Notes under the pieces: model-generated
The model's database searches: none
What the model was told of the DNA's origin: nothing
The model's input: only the letters and a program-made list of their open reading frames with translations
DNA from: Segatella copri
GTDB lineage: Bacteria > Bacteroidota > Bacteroidia > Bacteroidales > Bacteroidaceae
NCBI RefSeq assembly: GCF_019249795.2
Contig: NZ_CP156891.1
Span: forward strand, 3,053,466-3,117,465
Length of the DNA stretch: 64,000 nt
Direction of reading: 5' to 3'
Made by a program: the position numbers and the translations under genes
Part shown: positions 33,696 through 43,063 of the stretch, piece by piece
How the letters are laid out: each line of letters starts with the position of its first letter
Numbering within the stretch: the first letter of the stretch is position 1

Positions 33696-34620
33696 TATTG
33701 AATTCTATATCTAATAAACTTTGTTTTTCTTTTTTATATTTCTTTGTTTTCGGTTTCATATCCTTGGTAACCCATACGTTGGCTCCCACTACGCAGCCTT
33801 CTCCGATGGTGATGCGACCGAGGATGGTGGCATTGGCGTAGACGATGACATCATTTTCGAGGATAGGGTGGCGAGGGATTCCCTTGATAGGATTGCCGTC
33901 CTTATCGAGAGGGAAACTCTTGGCTCCGAGGGTTACACCCTGGTAGAGTTTCACATTGTCGCCGATGATGCAGGTAGCTCCAATTACCACACCCGTACCG
34001 TGGTCGATGGTGAAGTGCTTGCCGATGGTAGCCTCCGGGTTGATATCAATACCGGTTTCCGAATGCGCCAGTTCGGTCATCATTCTCGGAATGAGCGGCA
34101 CTCCCAGTTCGTGCAGCACGTGAGCGATGCGGTAGTTGGTAATCGCCTTGATGACCGGGTAGCAGGAGATGATTTCTCCGTGGCTCATGGCAGCCGGGTC
34201 GCCCTCGTAGGCAGCCTCTACATCAGTAGCCAGAATCTTGCGCAGTCTCGGGAATTCCATGATTGCCTTGGCTGCAATCACGCCTGCCTTGGCACGCTGG
34301 TGCTGCAGTTCAGCCTGGGTTTCCGTTTCACAGTCGTTGGCGAAGCAGAGACCGGCGAGAATCTGCTCTGACAGCATCTCATAGAGTTTCTCTACTCTTA
34401 CTCCAATATGATATTTGATGGTTGAGATATTTACCGAAGAATTGCCGAAATATCCCGGAAAGAGGATAGAACGGGACAAACTGATGATTTCTTCGAGCGC
34501 CTTGCCCGAAGGAAGTGGATTCCCGTCTCGATGCTGATGGAAGAGACCCTTCAAAGATTCGGCGCTCGAAAGCTCCTCGATGGTCTCTGTCAGCTGATGA
34601 GTTAATGTATCTTTACTCAT
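33679..34620 (-). CDS. cysE: serine O-acetyltransferase
   Basis: A 313-residue CysE/EpsC-type enzyme making O-acetylserine from serine and acetyl-CoA for cysteine synthesis. The N-terminal helical part (1-170) is followed by the left-handed beta helix of hexapeptide repeats (GVVIGATCIIGDNVKLYQG, VTLGAKSFPLD, HPILENDVIVYANATILG). The catalytic His region is HFTIDHGTGVVIG. Its 3' end overlaps the methyltransferase start by 17 bp, so the genes are coupled. It has its own -7 box. Confidence 0.92.
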   Translation of the reverse strand: MSKDTLTHQLTETIEELSSAESLKGLFHQHRDGNPLPSGKALEEIISLSRSILFPGYFGNSSVNISTIKYHIGVRVEKLYEMLSEQILAGLCFANDCETETQAELQHQRAKAGVIAAKAIMEFPRLRKILATDVEAAYEGDPAAMSHGEIISCYPVIKAITNYRIAHVLHELGVPLIPRMMTELAHSETGIDINPEATIGKHFTIDHGTGVVIGATCIIGDNVKLYQGVTLGAKSFPLDKDGNPIKGIPRHPILENDVIVYANATILGRITIGEGCVVGANVWVTKDMKPKTKKYKKEKQSLLDIEFNNGTGI

Positions 34621-34649
34621 TTTCTTAATGTCTCAATAAAATTTGAGTG

Positions 34650-34657
34650 CAAAGATA
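34650..34657 (-). promoter_or_regulatory. -7 box of cysE
   Basis: TATCTTTG on the minus strand, 29 bp before the cysE start. Confidence 0.65.
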
Positions 34658-34740
34658 CGATTATTTTCTTGAATGACAAAGAAATAGCTACGGTTTTTTG
34701 TATTTTTTAGAGTGATTTTTTGAGGGATGAAAGACGGAAA

Positions 34741-34773
34741 GACCCATGTACGGTGTTTTACCGTACATGGGTC
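34741..34773 (-). terminator. terminator of the CoA-dehydratase activator gene
   Basis: A perfect 13-bp stem, GACCCATGTACGG (34741-34753) with CCGTACATGGGTC (34761-34773), 9 bp past the stop. Confidence 0.75.
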
Positions 34774-34782
34774 TGGCTTGTC

Positions 34783-37700
34783 TTATTTTGCGATGCTGTC
34801 CAGGAAGAGGAGCAGTCGGTTGGTGACGTTTACCTCTGAAACACCGGAATCGAAGTCGAGCGATACGAGGTTGAGTGAAGGGAAACGGTCGTGGAGACGT
34901 TTCTCGATACCCTTGGAAATCACGTGGTTAGCGATGCAGCCGAAAGGTTGGAGCGAGATGATGTTGTTCACGCCATCACGGATGTAACCTACGATGTCGG
35001 CAGGCAGAAGCCAGCCTTCGCCAAACTGGGCTGCGAGTGAAACCAGTCCCTGTACGTCCTTCGCATCATCATAGATATTGGTGAACGGACGGAAGTAGCG
35101 GAACTTGCCGGCTGCCTTGTTTACCTGGCGCAATCTTCTGCCTATCAGCGCCTGATAAGCGCCCTTGATGATGAAATCGGGCACTTTGGTGCAACTCAGC
35201 CGCATGTGTTTCTGTATCTCTACATTCACAAATTCCTGCAGGAAGAAGGGGGCAAGCAGAGGCGGAACCACCTCTATGCCGCGCGAGATGATGTTCTGCT
35301 CCAGGAACTGGTGGGCGAAAGGATTGAACTTCAGGAAGATTTCGCCTACGATTCCTACCTTCGGCAACGTTCTGTCGAGGGTCATCTGGTTGAATTCTTC
35401 GGCTGCCTGTTCCAGGAGTCGGATAAGTCCTTTGGCTGAATTCTGGGCGATAGGTCCGTCTATCAGCTGCATGTATTTATCGCGCAACTCTCTGGCAATG
35501 CCCGGTTTACGCTCTCTTACGATGCAGGCGTTGTACATTTCGTTGATTGCATCGCCATAAAAAATGGCGGTAACGATAATCTGACTGTATTTCAGCCAAG
35601 GCACATTGAAACCGTCCTGCTCGTTATAGTCTTGCTTGTCGTCTGTTGAGCCTGATGCTTCGCCTGTTGAGGTTGTTACACCGAGCGTGAGCAGCGGAAT
35701 GTCCTGGAATCCATTGGAAATCATCGCACGCTTGATGAGACCGGCGTAGTTGGTTGCGCGACACTGGCCGCCCGTCTGACTCATCACTACTGCTGTATTG
35801 TTCAGGTCGTATCTGCCTGATTTCAAGGCTTTGATGATGTCGCCGACGATGAGTGTAGCCGGATAGCAGACTTCGTTGTTGGCAAACTTCAAGCCGAGTT
35901 CGGCGCTTACCTCATTGCTCATCGGAAGAACCTCAACATCATAGCCTATCAGTTTCAGGATAGGCGGAATGATAGGGGTGAGGTATTCGGTCATGAAAGG
36001 AGCGAGAATCTTGCGATGAATGTCCTGCTTGGTGAATACCTTGGTCTGTTGTAAATGTTGAGTGTTGAGTGTTGAATTGGCTTTCCCTTCGGCCGCCGAA
36101 CATTGTTTCTTCACTCTTCGTTCTTCACTCTTCACTTCCTTTACTCCCTTCAGGCTTTCTATGAGCGAGCGGACACGGAGTTTCAGTGAGCCGATATTGC
36201 TCACATCATCTATCTTCAACAGCGTGAAAGGCTTGTTGTGGCGCTTCATGATGTCGCGAATCTCGTCCTGGATAAAACTGTCAGGACCGCAGCCGAAGCT
36301 GGTCATCTGGACGAAATGAACCTCATCGCCCTGTTCTGCAGCCCATTGCGCTGCCTTCAGAATGCGGTTCATATACGCCCATTGCTTCACGAGATAAGTC
36401 TCTGGCTGACAGTTGTATGCTTCGTTGTTGTCCTGGCTGGCTAATGCTGCCTCATTTCTTTCTGCCGCCAGATCCTCCAAATTGAAGTCTTTGAAATCTG
36501 CAAAGAGATTACCCCGGGCGATGTCTTCGCTGATGACGTTGACTCCCAGATTGGCTATCATCTCGCTCAGCTTGTGCTGAATCAGCGGGTCTGTATGATA
36601 AGGACGGCCCGCCAGCAGAATCGTAAGTCCCTTGTTTGACTTCAGAATCTCCCAGCCCTGTTTCTTAATCTCAGCTGCATATACTGCCTGAGCATAGAGG
36701 GCCTCTCTCAGTGCTTTACGGGCAGTCTTCTTGCTTACTCCCAGTTGCTTGAGATAATCGGTAATCTGTTTTTCCAGCGCCTTAGGCTGGGCAAAGTTGA
36801 TGACGGGCGTATCGATCGGTTTCTTCAGATTGATGACCGACTTGATGACATCGCTGTAGCCCGAAACGACCGGACAGTTGAAACTGTTCAGCGTATTCTT
36901 CGGGTCGTCATTATGTTCATAAACCACGTATGGCATGAGGATGCGGTCTACTTTCGGGTTCTCGTTGAGTTCCTTCAGATGACTGTGAGCCAGTTTAGCC
37001 GGGAAGCAGATATTGTCGCTCATCACCGTATTCAAGGCTCCTTCATACTGGCTGAAAGTGGAATCGGAAGAGAGAATCACGCCCAATCCTGCTGCCCGGA
37101 GCAGCGCATTCCAGAACGGATATTCCTCGTACATGTTGAGGATGCGAGGAATGCCTACTTTGACGTTGTGTTTTGCAACTTCAAGTGGGTTAACTTCTTC
37201 TCTATCAAATAGTAAACTATATTTGTATTCGTAGATGTTTTTGCCTTTTATCCCGTTTGCTCCCTTGTTGTTAAACACACGCTCACACTTGTTTCCGGAG
37301 TAGAATCGGTTGCCGCCGGCAAAGGTGTAGCGGGAAACATAACAATGGTTTTCGCAGCCTTTGCATTGCAGTTGTTTGGTTTCATAATGAGCCAGATTCT
37401 GGAGATCATCGATGGATCTTGATGAGGCAGGGTTCGTATCTTCTGCAGAAGTGCGATGCTTATAATCTGCCGCCGCATGAAGGGCACAGCCGTAGGCACC
37501 CATCAGTTCCGGCATGTTGCTTCGTGCCACTTCGGTATGGGTGAGCAACTCAAATGCTCTTACCACCGCATCGTTTCTCATCGTACCACCCTGCACAACG
37601 ATTTTGCCTCCAAGGTTCTCATTACCATGGAGTTTCAATACCTTATACAGACAGTTCTTGATGACCGAATAAGAGATTCCGGCAGAAATATCAGCTACAG

Positions 37701-39228
37701 ATGCGCCCTCTCTGAGCACCTGCTTCACCTTCGAGTTCATGAAAACGGTGCAGCGGGTTCCCAGGTCGCAGGGAGCCTTCGACTGGCAGGCGAGTTGGGC
37801 AAAATCGCCTACAGAATAACCCATGTTGTTGGCAAAGGTCTGGATGAATGTTCCGCAGCCCGAACTGCACGCCTCGTTGAGTTCCATGCGCACCACAGCC
37901 CCTTTCTCCACGAAGATAGCCTTCATGTCCTGTCCGCCGATGTCCAGGATAAAACTCACGTCAGGCATGAGTGAGGCAGCAGCTCTTTCGTGCGCCATTG
38001 TTTCGATAATGCCGCTGTCGAGGCCGAAAGCCGCCTTGATAAGTTCTTCGCCGTAACCTGTAGAGCAGGAGCCTACGATTTCCAGTTCTGCGCCTCGCAA
38101 TGCAGCTTCCTGCTTCAGGGTGTTCAGTCCATCCGCTACTGCCTTGATCGGATTTCCCAGATTCAGGCGGTAATTTGTAAAGACAATATCTCCCGTAGGC
38201 GTCTCCGCATTCACCCTTACCGCAACAATCTTCGTCGTAGTAGAGCCCGAGTCAATACCAATCACAACCTGCTGTTTTCCTTTATTCAGCGGTTGGGTTT
38301 CGGTAGCGAATTTCGCCTTTGATTTGAGCCATTCCTGGTGCTCTTTCTCGTTTTTGAACAGAGGCAGCAGACTGCTGGTCCATTCCGTTTGTATTTCTTT
38401 TTTCATCCGGCTTCTGAGAACAGATACTGAGGCTGCAGAATCTGCCGATTTAGCCCGGTAAGCACAGCCCAGAGCCGGAATGAGATTGCTGTTTTCTGAT
38501 ACGATGAAATCGTTTGGTGAGAGATGGAGATAATCGCAGAAAGCCTTGCGGAGAGCCGGAAGAAAGGTCAGCGGACCGCCGCAGAGCAGGATAGGAGCCT
38601 CGAAGCTGATGCCGTGAGAAAGCGTTACCACCGTCTGTACGGCGATGGAATGGAAGATGCTGGCTGCAATATTTGCTTCGGGCAGATTGCGTGCCATCAG
38701 GTTCTGGATGTCGGTCTTGGCGAACACGCCGCAGCGGGCAGCCATCGGATAAACGTGCTCTGCCTTCATCGCCAACTCGCTCATCTTCTGGTTCTCTACG
38801 CCCATCAGCACACTCATCTGGTCGATGAAAGCGCCCGTTCCGCCGGCACAGTTGCCGTTCATGCGCAGTTCCATATTTCCGTTTTTCTTGAAGAAGATAA
38901 CCTTCGCATCCTCGCCACCAATATCGATGAGCGCCTTCGCCTCAGGATGGGCAGTACGGGCATAGACTGATGCAGCCACCACCTCCTGTACAAACTCCGC
39001 CTGGAGCTGTTCGGCAGTAGCCATTCCTACGCTTCCCGTTACGCAGATTCTTGCCTCTGCATCGCCGGTAAGGGCTAAAATCTCATCGAAATATTGCGAC
39101 ACAAGTTCGTTGACACGGGCGTTGTGGCGTTCGTATTTTGAGTAAATTACCTGGTTATCGCTGTCGATAACGGCTATCTTGGCTGTCGTAGAGCCAACGT
39201 CCAGGCCTATGTAATAAGTCTTCTCCAT
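34783..39228 (-). CDS. 2-hydroxyacyl-CoA dehydratase activator fusion (BadF/HgdC-like)
   Basis: A 1481-residue protein combining two ASKHA ATPase domains of the BadF/BadG/BcrA/BcrD family (first with GLDVGSTTAKIAVID near residue 7, second with GIDSGSTTTKIVAV near 324), each with the cysteine motif for a shared [4Fe-4S] cluster (NCAGGTGAFIDQM and EACSSGCGTFIQTF), then a DUF2229 activator-associated domain and a dehydratase-like C-terminal half with conserved Cys (GGQCRATNYAGL). Related activators use ATP to fire electrons into 2-hydroxyacyl-CoA dehydratases. The substrate here is unknown. A repeat element is inserted in frame near residues 1030-1060. Confidence 0.88.
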   Translation of the reverse strand: MEKTYYIGLDVGSTTAKIAVIDSDNQVIYSKYERHNARVNELVSQYFDEILALTGDAEARICVTGSVGMATAEQLQAEFVQEVVAASVYARTAHPEAKALIDIGGEDAKVIFFKKNGNMELRMNGNCAGGTGAFIDQMSVLMGVENQKMSELAMKAEHVYPMAARCGVFAKTDIQNLMARNLPEANIAASIFHSIAVQTVVTLSHGISFEAPILLCGGPLTFLPALRKAFCDYLHLSPNDFIVSENSNLIPALGCAYRAKSADSAASVSVLRSRMKKEIQTEWTSSLLPLFKNEKEHQEWLKSKAKFATETQPLNKGKQQVVIGIDSGSTTTKIVAVRVNAETPTGDIVFTNYRLNLGNPIKAVADGLNTLKQEAALRGAELEIVGSCSTGYGEELIKAAFGLDSGIIETMAHERAAASLMPDVSFILDIGGQDMKAIFVEKGAVVRMELNEACSSGCGTFIQTFANNMGYSVGDFAQLACQSKAPCDLGTRCTVFMNSKVKQVLREGASVADISAGISYSVIKNCLYKVLKLHGNENLGGKIVVQGGTMRNDAVVRAFELLTHTEVARSNMPELMGAYGCALHAAADYKHRTSAEDTNPASSRSIDDLQNLAHYETKQLQCKGCENHCYVSRYTFAGGNRFYSGNKCERVFNNKGANGIKGKNIYEYKYSLLFDREEVNPLEVAKHNVKVGIPRILNMYEEYPFWNALLRAAGLGVILSSDSTFSQYEGALNTVMSDNICFPAKLAHSHLKELNENPKVDRILMPYVVYEHNDDPKNTLNSFNCPVVSGYSDVIKSVINLKKPIDTPVINFAQPKALEKQITDYLKQLGVSKKTARKALREALYAQAVYAAEIKKQGWEILKSNKGLTILLAGRPYHTDPLIQHKLSEMIANLGVNVISEDIARGNLFADFKDFNLEDLAAERNEAALASQDNNEAYNCQPETYLVKQWAYMNRILKAAQWAAEQGDEVHFVQMTSFGCGPDSFIQDEIRDIMKRHNKPFTLLKIDDVSNIGSLKLRVRSLIESLKGVKEVKSEERRVKKQCSAAEGKANSTLNTQHLQQTKVFTKQDIHRKILAPFMTEYLTPIIPPILKLIGYDVEVLPMSNEVSAELGLKFANNEVCYPATLIVGDIIKALKSGRYDLNNTAVVMSQTGGQCRATNYAGLIKRAMISNGFQDIPLLTLGVTTSTGEASGSTDDKQDYNEQDGFNVPWLKYSQIIVTAIFYGDAINEMYNACIVRERKPGIARELRDKYMQLIDGPIAQNSAKGLIRLLEQAAEEFNQMTLDRTLPKVGIVGEIFLKFNPFAHQFLEQNIISRGIEVVPPLLAPFFLQEFVNVEIQKHMRLSCTKVPDFIIKGAYQALIGRRLRQVNKAAGKFRYFRPFTNIYDDAKDVQGLVSLAAQFGEGWLLPADIVGYIRDGVNNIISLQPFGCIANHVISKGIEKRLHDRFPSLNLVSLDFDSGVSEVNVTNRLLLFLDSIAK
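36056..36136. repeat. interspersed low-complexity repeat inside a gene
   Basis: On the coding (minus) strand this is a GTGAAGAGTGAAGAACGAAG-type run, a short perfect hairpin TTCGGCGGCCGAA, and a CAACACTCAACACTCAACA run. It adds roughly 27-30 residues (read as KSEERRVKKQ...NSTLNTQHLQQ) in frame between two conserved domains. Segments with this translation recur in other Bacteroidota proteins, as far as I recall, which suggests a dispersed repeat family. Confidence 0.6.
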
Positions 39229-39286
39229 TTCTCTTATCTCAAGTATTTTCTCTTATCTTCTAGTATCTTCTTATCTTCTAGTGGCT

Positions 39287-40645
39287 TTACCCAAGTTCCA
39301 TCTGCTCTCTTCTCATATCCCTGAAAGCGCTCCAGGCTATCGGAACCGCAACGGCAAACGAGCAGCAATCTGCCCACATCTGACACATCTCCACGCCCAG
39401 CAGTCCGAAGAAATAGGGGAGGATGAAGATGAGCGGAATGAAGAAAAGTCCGCTTCGTGCTGCCGCTACGATGTTGGCTCTCACCGGTTTACGGATGGTC
39501 TGCATCAGCATGTTGGTGAGCACGATGCTGGCTACGAGCGGAAAACTGAGCACCTGCCATCGCAAAGCCACCGAACCTACGGCTACAACCGCTGCATCAT
39601 CGCGGAAGATGCTGATGATGGAAGTTGAGAAGATGAAGCCGAGAAGGGCACAGACGCTGAGGAAAACCGTGCCGCATTTAATGCAGAAAAAGAAGGCTTC
39701 CTTTACACGCCCATAGAGTTTGGCGCCGTAGCAGAATCCGCAGAGCGGCTGGAATCCCTGCCCCAGACCGATGACCATCGCATAGGTAAAGAAGGAGATG
39801 CGGGTAACGATGCTCATGCCCGCAATGGCTGCATCGCCAAACGCACCTGCTGCCACATTGAGCATCAGCGTAGCGATACTTCCCAGTCCCTGTCTTGACA
39901 GCGAAGGGGTTCCGCCGAAGATAATCTCCTTGGCAAAGGCGCGGGTAGGGGTGAAATTGCTGAGACGGATGCGGATGTTCTCGCCTTTATGCGTCATCCA
40001 GAAGAGCATGGCGCAGCCGAAACACTGGCTGATGAGGGTGGCTACGGCGGCTCCGGTAATGCCCAGCTGGAAGTAGAGAATGAGCAGAGGAGCCAGAATC
40101 AGATTGAGCAGCACACCCGACATGATGCCCTTCATCGCATACATCGTATTGCCCTGAAATCGCATCAGATTATTCAGCGTAAGCGAGGTGGTCATAAAGG
40201 GAGCACCCAGCAGGATAATGCCCAGATAGCGCTCTGTATAAGGAAGAATGGTGGGCGTAGAACCCATCAGAAGACAGAGCGGAGTGAGGAAAAGATGACC
40301 CAGAATGGCGATGAGGAGACCGGTAAGAAAACTCAGCACAAAGCCCGTTGTTGCCATTTTCTGTGCCTCTTCCGTATGCTTGGCGCCCAACTGTCGCGAA
40401 ACATAATTGCCTGCTCCGTGACCGAAGAAGAAACCAATCGCCTGAATCACAGCCATTGCTGCAAAGGAAACGCCTACCGCTGCCACACTCTGCGTGTTGA
40501 TGCTGCCCACGAAATAGGTGTCGGCGAGGTTGTACATGCTCGTCGACAGCATACTGATAATCGTTGGTATGGCCATCGTAAAAATCACATGATGCACAGG
40601 GGCATGAGTGAGGAACGTATAGTTGTCTCTTTTCTCTTTCTTCAT
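39287..40645 (-). CDS. MATE family efflux transporter
   Basis: A 452-residue inner-membrane exporter with about twelve helices in two related halves (GVSFAAMAVIQAIGFFFGHG in the first, GMSIVTRISFFTYAMVIG in the second), of NorM/DinF-like length. It probably exports cationic compounds in exchange for Na+ or H+; the substrate is not predictable. It is monocistronic with a -7 box close to its start, and its end lies 58 bp upstream of the activator fusion gene. Confidence 0.9.
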   Translation of the reverse strand: MKKEKRDNYTFLTHAPVHHVIFTMAIPTIISMLSTSMYNLADTYFVGSINTQSVAAVGVSFAAMAVIQAIGFFFGHGAGNYVSRQLGAKHTEEAQKMATTGFVLSFLTGLLIAILGHLFLTPLCLLMGSTPTILPYTERYLGIILLGAPFMTTSLTLNNLMRFQGNTMYAMKGIMSGVLLNLILAPLLILYFQLGITGAAVATLISQCFGCAMLFWMTHKGENIRIRLSNFTPTRAFAKEIIFGGTPSLSRQGLGSIATLMLNVAAGAFGDAAIAGMSIVTRISFFTYAMVIGLGQGFQPLCGFCYGAKLYGRVKEAFFFCIKCGTVFLSVCALLGFIFSTSIISIFRDDAAVVAVGSVALRWQVLSFPLVASIVLTNMLMQTIRKPVRANIVAAARSGLFFIPLIFILPYFFGLLGVEMCQMWADCCSFAVAVPIAWSAFRDMRREQMELG

Positions 40646-40680
40646 AACTTTATGATGCTCTTTTGGGGCATTTCAACCTG

Positions 40681-40688
40681 CAAAGGTA
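40681..40688 (-). promoter_or_regulatory. -7 box of the MATE gene
   Basis: TACCTTTG on the minus strand, 35 bp before the start codon. Confidence 0.6.
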
Positions 40689-40772
40689 CATAAATATCCA
40701 CAAAGTTGGACAATTATGAACCAACTTTTATAAATTTATAAGAAAAGAGTTGCATTATTCATAAAATTATTG

Positions 40773-40780
40773 TATTTTTG
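40773..40780 (+). promoter_or_regulatory. -7 box of the GNAT-like gene
   Basis: TATTTTTG on the plus strand, 38 bp before the start at 40819; divergent from the MATE promoter. Confidence 0.65.
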
Positions 40781-40818
40781 CACCGCAATTGAATATATAT
40801 ACATAAAACAATAGACTA

Positions 40819-41970
40819 ATGAATGATGAGATAAGAATCATACCGATAACGACTAAAAAAGGGCTGAAAACCTTCATTCAGTTTCATTATGATCTCTACA
40901 GAGGTCATAAGTTTGCCATTCCTTTTTTGCGTTTCGACGAGATGAATACGCTGGACCCAAAGAAGAATCCTGCCTTCGAATTCTGCGAGGCTCAATACTT
41001 CCTGGCGGTTGACAGCGAGGCTCGTATCGTAGGTAGGATTGCTGGCATTATCAACCATCGTGCCAACGAAGAGTGGAACAAGAAGCAGGTTCGCTTCGGC
41101 TGGTTCGATTTCGTGGATAATGTAGCGGTTTCCTGTGCCTTGTTGCGCGCGGTAGAAAACTGGGGCAAGAGCAAGGGAATGAACGAATGCGTAGGTCCGC
41201 TCGGATTTACGGATATGGACCGTGAGGGCTTGCTCATCGAGGGCTTCGACCGGAAGTCTACGATGTATATCAATTACAATTATCCTTATTACAAGACGCA
41301 TCTGGAGAGTTATCCGCTCTATGAGAAGGATAACGACTGGCTGGAGTACCGCATCAGGATTCCGGAAGTGACGCCGGCTAAGTTTGCCAAGACTGCCCAG
41401 ATGATAGAGAGCCGATATAATCTGCATGTTCATAAGTTCACCCGCAAGGAACTTACCTCGGGCGGAATGGGCAGGAAGGTGTTCGAAATCGTGAACGAAA
41501 CCTACAAGAATCTCTATGATTTCCAGCAGCTTACGGAGAAGCAGATAGATGAATATGTAAATACTTATATCAAGAAGGCTGACTTGAATCTGGTAACGGG
41601 TGTGGTAGATGGCAACGCTGGCAACAAGCTGGTTGCCTTTGGTGTTTCCTTCCCTTCGTTTACCGATGCGCTGCGCGAGATAGGCGATGGAAAGCTTTTC
41701 CCTACGGGTTGGCTGAAGGTGCTGAAGGTTCTGAAGTGGCACAAGACGGATACGGTAGATTTGCTCTTGATAGGTGTTCTTCCGGAATATCGCAAGAAGG
41801 GAGCCAACGCGCTTATTTTTGCTGATCTGATAAAGCAGTATCGACGTTATGGTTTTAAATGGGCTGAGGCAATGCCGCAGATGGAGACCAATACCGGTGT
41901 TCAGAGCCAGTGGCAGTATCTGGAGAGCGAGCAGCATCGCCGTCATCGCTGCTATAAGAAGAAGATTTAA
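40819..41970 (+). CDS. GNAT-like N-acetyltransferase family protein
   Basis: A 383-residue cytoplasmic protein conserved in Bacteroidota. Two GNAT-like halves are suggested: an N-terminal part with EARIVGRIAGIINHRANEEW and a C-terminal part with VDLLLIGVLPEYRKKGANAL, where the VLPEYRKKGA segment looks like an acetyl-CoA-binding loop (Q/RxxGxA). The substrate is unknown. It is the last backbone gene before the prophage region. Confidence 0.8.
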   Translation: MNDEIRIIPITTKKGLKTFIQFHYDLYRGHKFAIPFLRFDEMNTLDPKKNPAFEFCEAQYFLAVDSEARIVGRIAGIINHRANEEWNKKQVRFGWFDFVDNVAVSCALLRAVENWGKSKGMNECVGPLGFTDMDREGLLIEGFDRKSTMYINYNYPYYKTHLESYPLYEKDNDWLEYRIRIPEVTPAKFAKTAQMIESRYNLHVHKFTRKELTSGGMGRKVFEIVNETYKNLYDFQQLTEKQIDEYVNTYIKKADLNLVTGVVDGNAGNKLVAFGVSFPSFTDALREIGDGKLFPTGWLKVLKVLKWHKTDTVDLLLIGVLPEYRKKGANALIFADLIKQYRRYGFKWAEAMPQMETNTGVQSQWQYLESEQHRRHRCYKKKI

Positions 41971-42111
41971 AAGTCTCTGTTTTGGGCCGTTTAGTGGTAA
42001 ATAAGATAGAAAATGGGCTAAAAAGTTAAGAATCCTAACTCGCTCTAAATTGGACTTTGATTGAAAATCAAGAAGTTGTGCGTTTGCCTATATTATATAG
42101 GTAACAATATG

Positions 42112-42137
42112 GAAACGAGCGGACTTCTGCTCGTTTC
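42112..42137 (+). terminator. terminator-like hairpin after the GNAT-like gene
   Basis: GAAACGAGC (42112-42120) and GCTCGTTTC (42129-42137) form a perfect 9-bp stem, followed by TGTATTTTGC. It is 140 bp past the stop. Confidence 0.5.
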
Positions 42138-42680
42138 TGTATTTTGCAATATGCAAAGAACGCCTCAATTCGGGGACAAAGATACGATATTTTTCTTAAT
42201 ATCCCATAATTTACAAGAAGAGAAATATGGAAATTATATAGGGGGTAAAACGAAATGTGTAAAAATGAATGAGACCCTAAATCAGTGGAAAGCCCTTTAA
42301 ACACTGGGAGTTTGAGAGATTTGAGGGGTGAACGAAAACAAAAACGAAATGTTACATTCATATAACATTCATATGACATTCAACGAACATTTGAAGAGCG
42401 TTCAAAGGGAAAATGTTACATTGAAGGCGATATGAGGGCTTTTTGAGGGAGTTGGTGGGTGGTTTATCATCCATTTATGCGTAAGAGGCTCCTGATGGCT
42501 CATATCGCCTTCTTTGGGCTTTGATGGATGGAATGGATAACAGAGATTGTTCCTTCGTCAGGCATCTATAGGCTTTAAAAGTAAGTTAGATAACTGTATT
42601 TCTTGATTATTGGAAAATTCTAAATAAGCAATATTTAGAAGTTTTATATTATTAAATTCTTCCATATAATAAATATTTGG
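42138..42680. other. non-coding stretch near the prophage left flank
   Basis: No gene is supported (a 79-codon frame at 42061-42300 runs through the upstream hairpin). Noted are short direct repeats ACATTCATATAACATTCATATGACATTC at about 42354-42380 and a perfect 14-bp inverted repeat GAAGGCGATATGAG (42423-42436)/CTCATATCGCCTTC (42499-42512). These could belong to the backbone or to the prophage end. Confidence 0.4.
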
Positions 42681-42688
42681 TATCTTTG
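42681..42688 (+). promoter_or_regulatory. -7 box of the 78-residue gene
   Basis: TATCTTTG, 17 bp before the ATG at 42706. Confidence 0.6.
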
Positions 42689-42705
42689 CACCCGATAAAT
42701 TATTC

Positions 42706-42942
42706 ATGTTACGACAAAATTATAAGGCAATGACGAAGGTAATACATGTACACCTGCTATCAGGTAGGAAGAACTACTATTTCGGCTCTATTTCGGCCAT
42801 ATTTGACGTTTTAACGCCCGAACAGATAGGCTACACCAAGAGCAGCTTGCTCCATGCAGGATTGACGGATGGAGGCTGTCTGATGAATGGCAAAGCCATG
42901 ATCATACAGAGCCATCTAAGACGAAGTGGTGGCAAGGAATAA
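42706..42942 (+). CDS. small hypothetical protein
   Basis: A 78-residue protein; the conserved-looking part starts at MTKVIHVHLLSGRKNYYFGS (ATG at 42730 in frame), so the shorter 70-residue form is also possible. It has its own -7 box and a strong terminator. Similar small proteins are common in Prevotella, but I know no function. It lies just left of the prophage repeats, and whether it belongs to the phage is unclear. Confidence 0.6.
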   Translation: MLRQNYKAMTKVIHVHLLSGRKNYYFGSISAIFDVLTPEQIGYTKSSLLHAGLTDGGCLMNGKAMIIQSHLRRSGGKE

Positions 42943-42973
42943 AACGGCTAAAACGCTCATTTAAAAGGATTTG

Positions 42974-43017
42974 AACGGCTTGCAAACTATCTTTGAATAG
43001 TTTGTAAGCCGTTTTTT
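42974..43017 (+). terminator. strong terminator of the 78-residue gene
   Basis: A 17-bp stem, AACGGCTTGCAAACTAT (42974-42990) and ATAGTTTGTAAGCCGTT (42997-43013) with one mismatch, then a T run. Confidence 0.85.
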
Positions 43018-43063
43018 CGTTTTAGTCAATAACGAATTGGCTAATTTACCGTAAAAATCGTGT

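Noticed and set aside
42061..42300. A 79-codon frame after the GNAT-like gene
   Set aside because: It contains the terminator-like hairpin at 42112-42137 and has no recognisable features.
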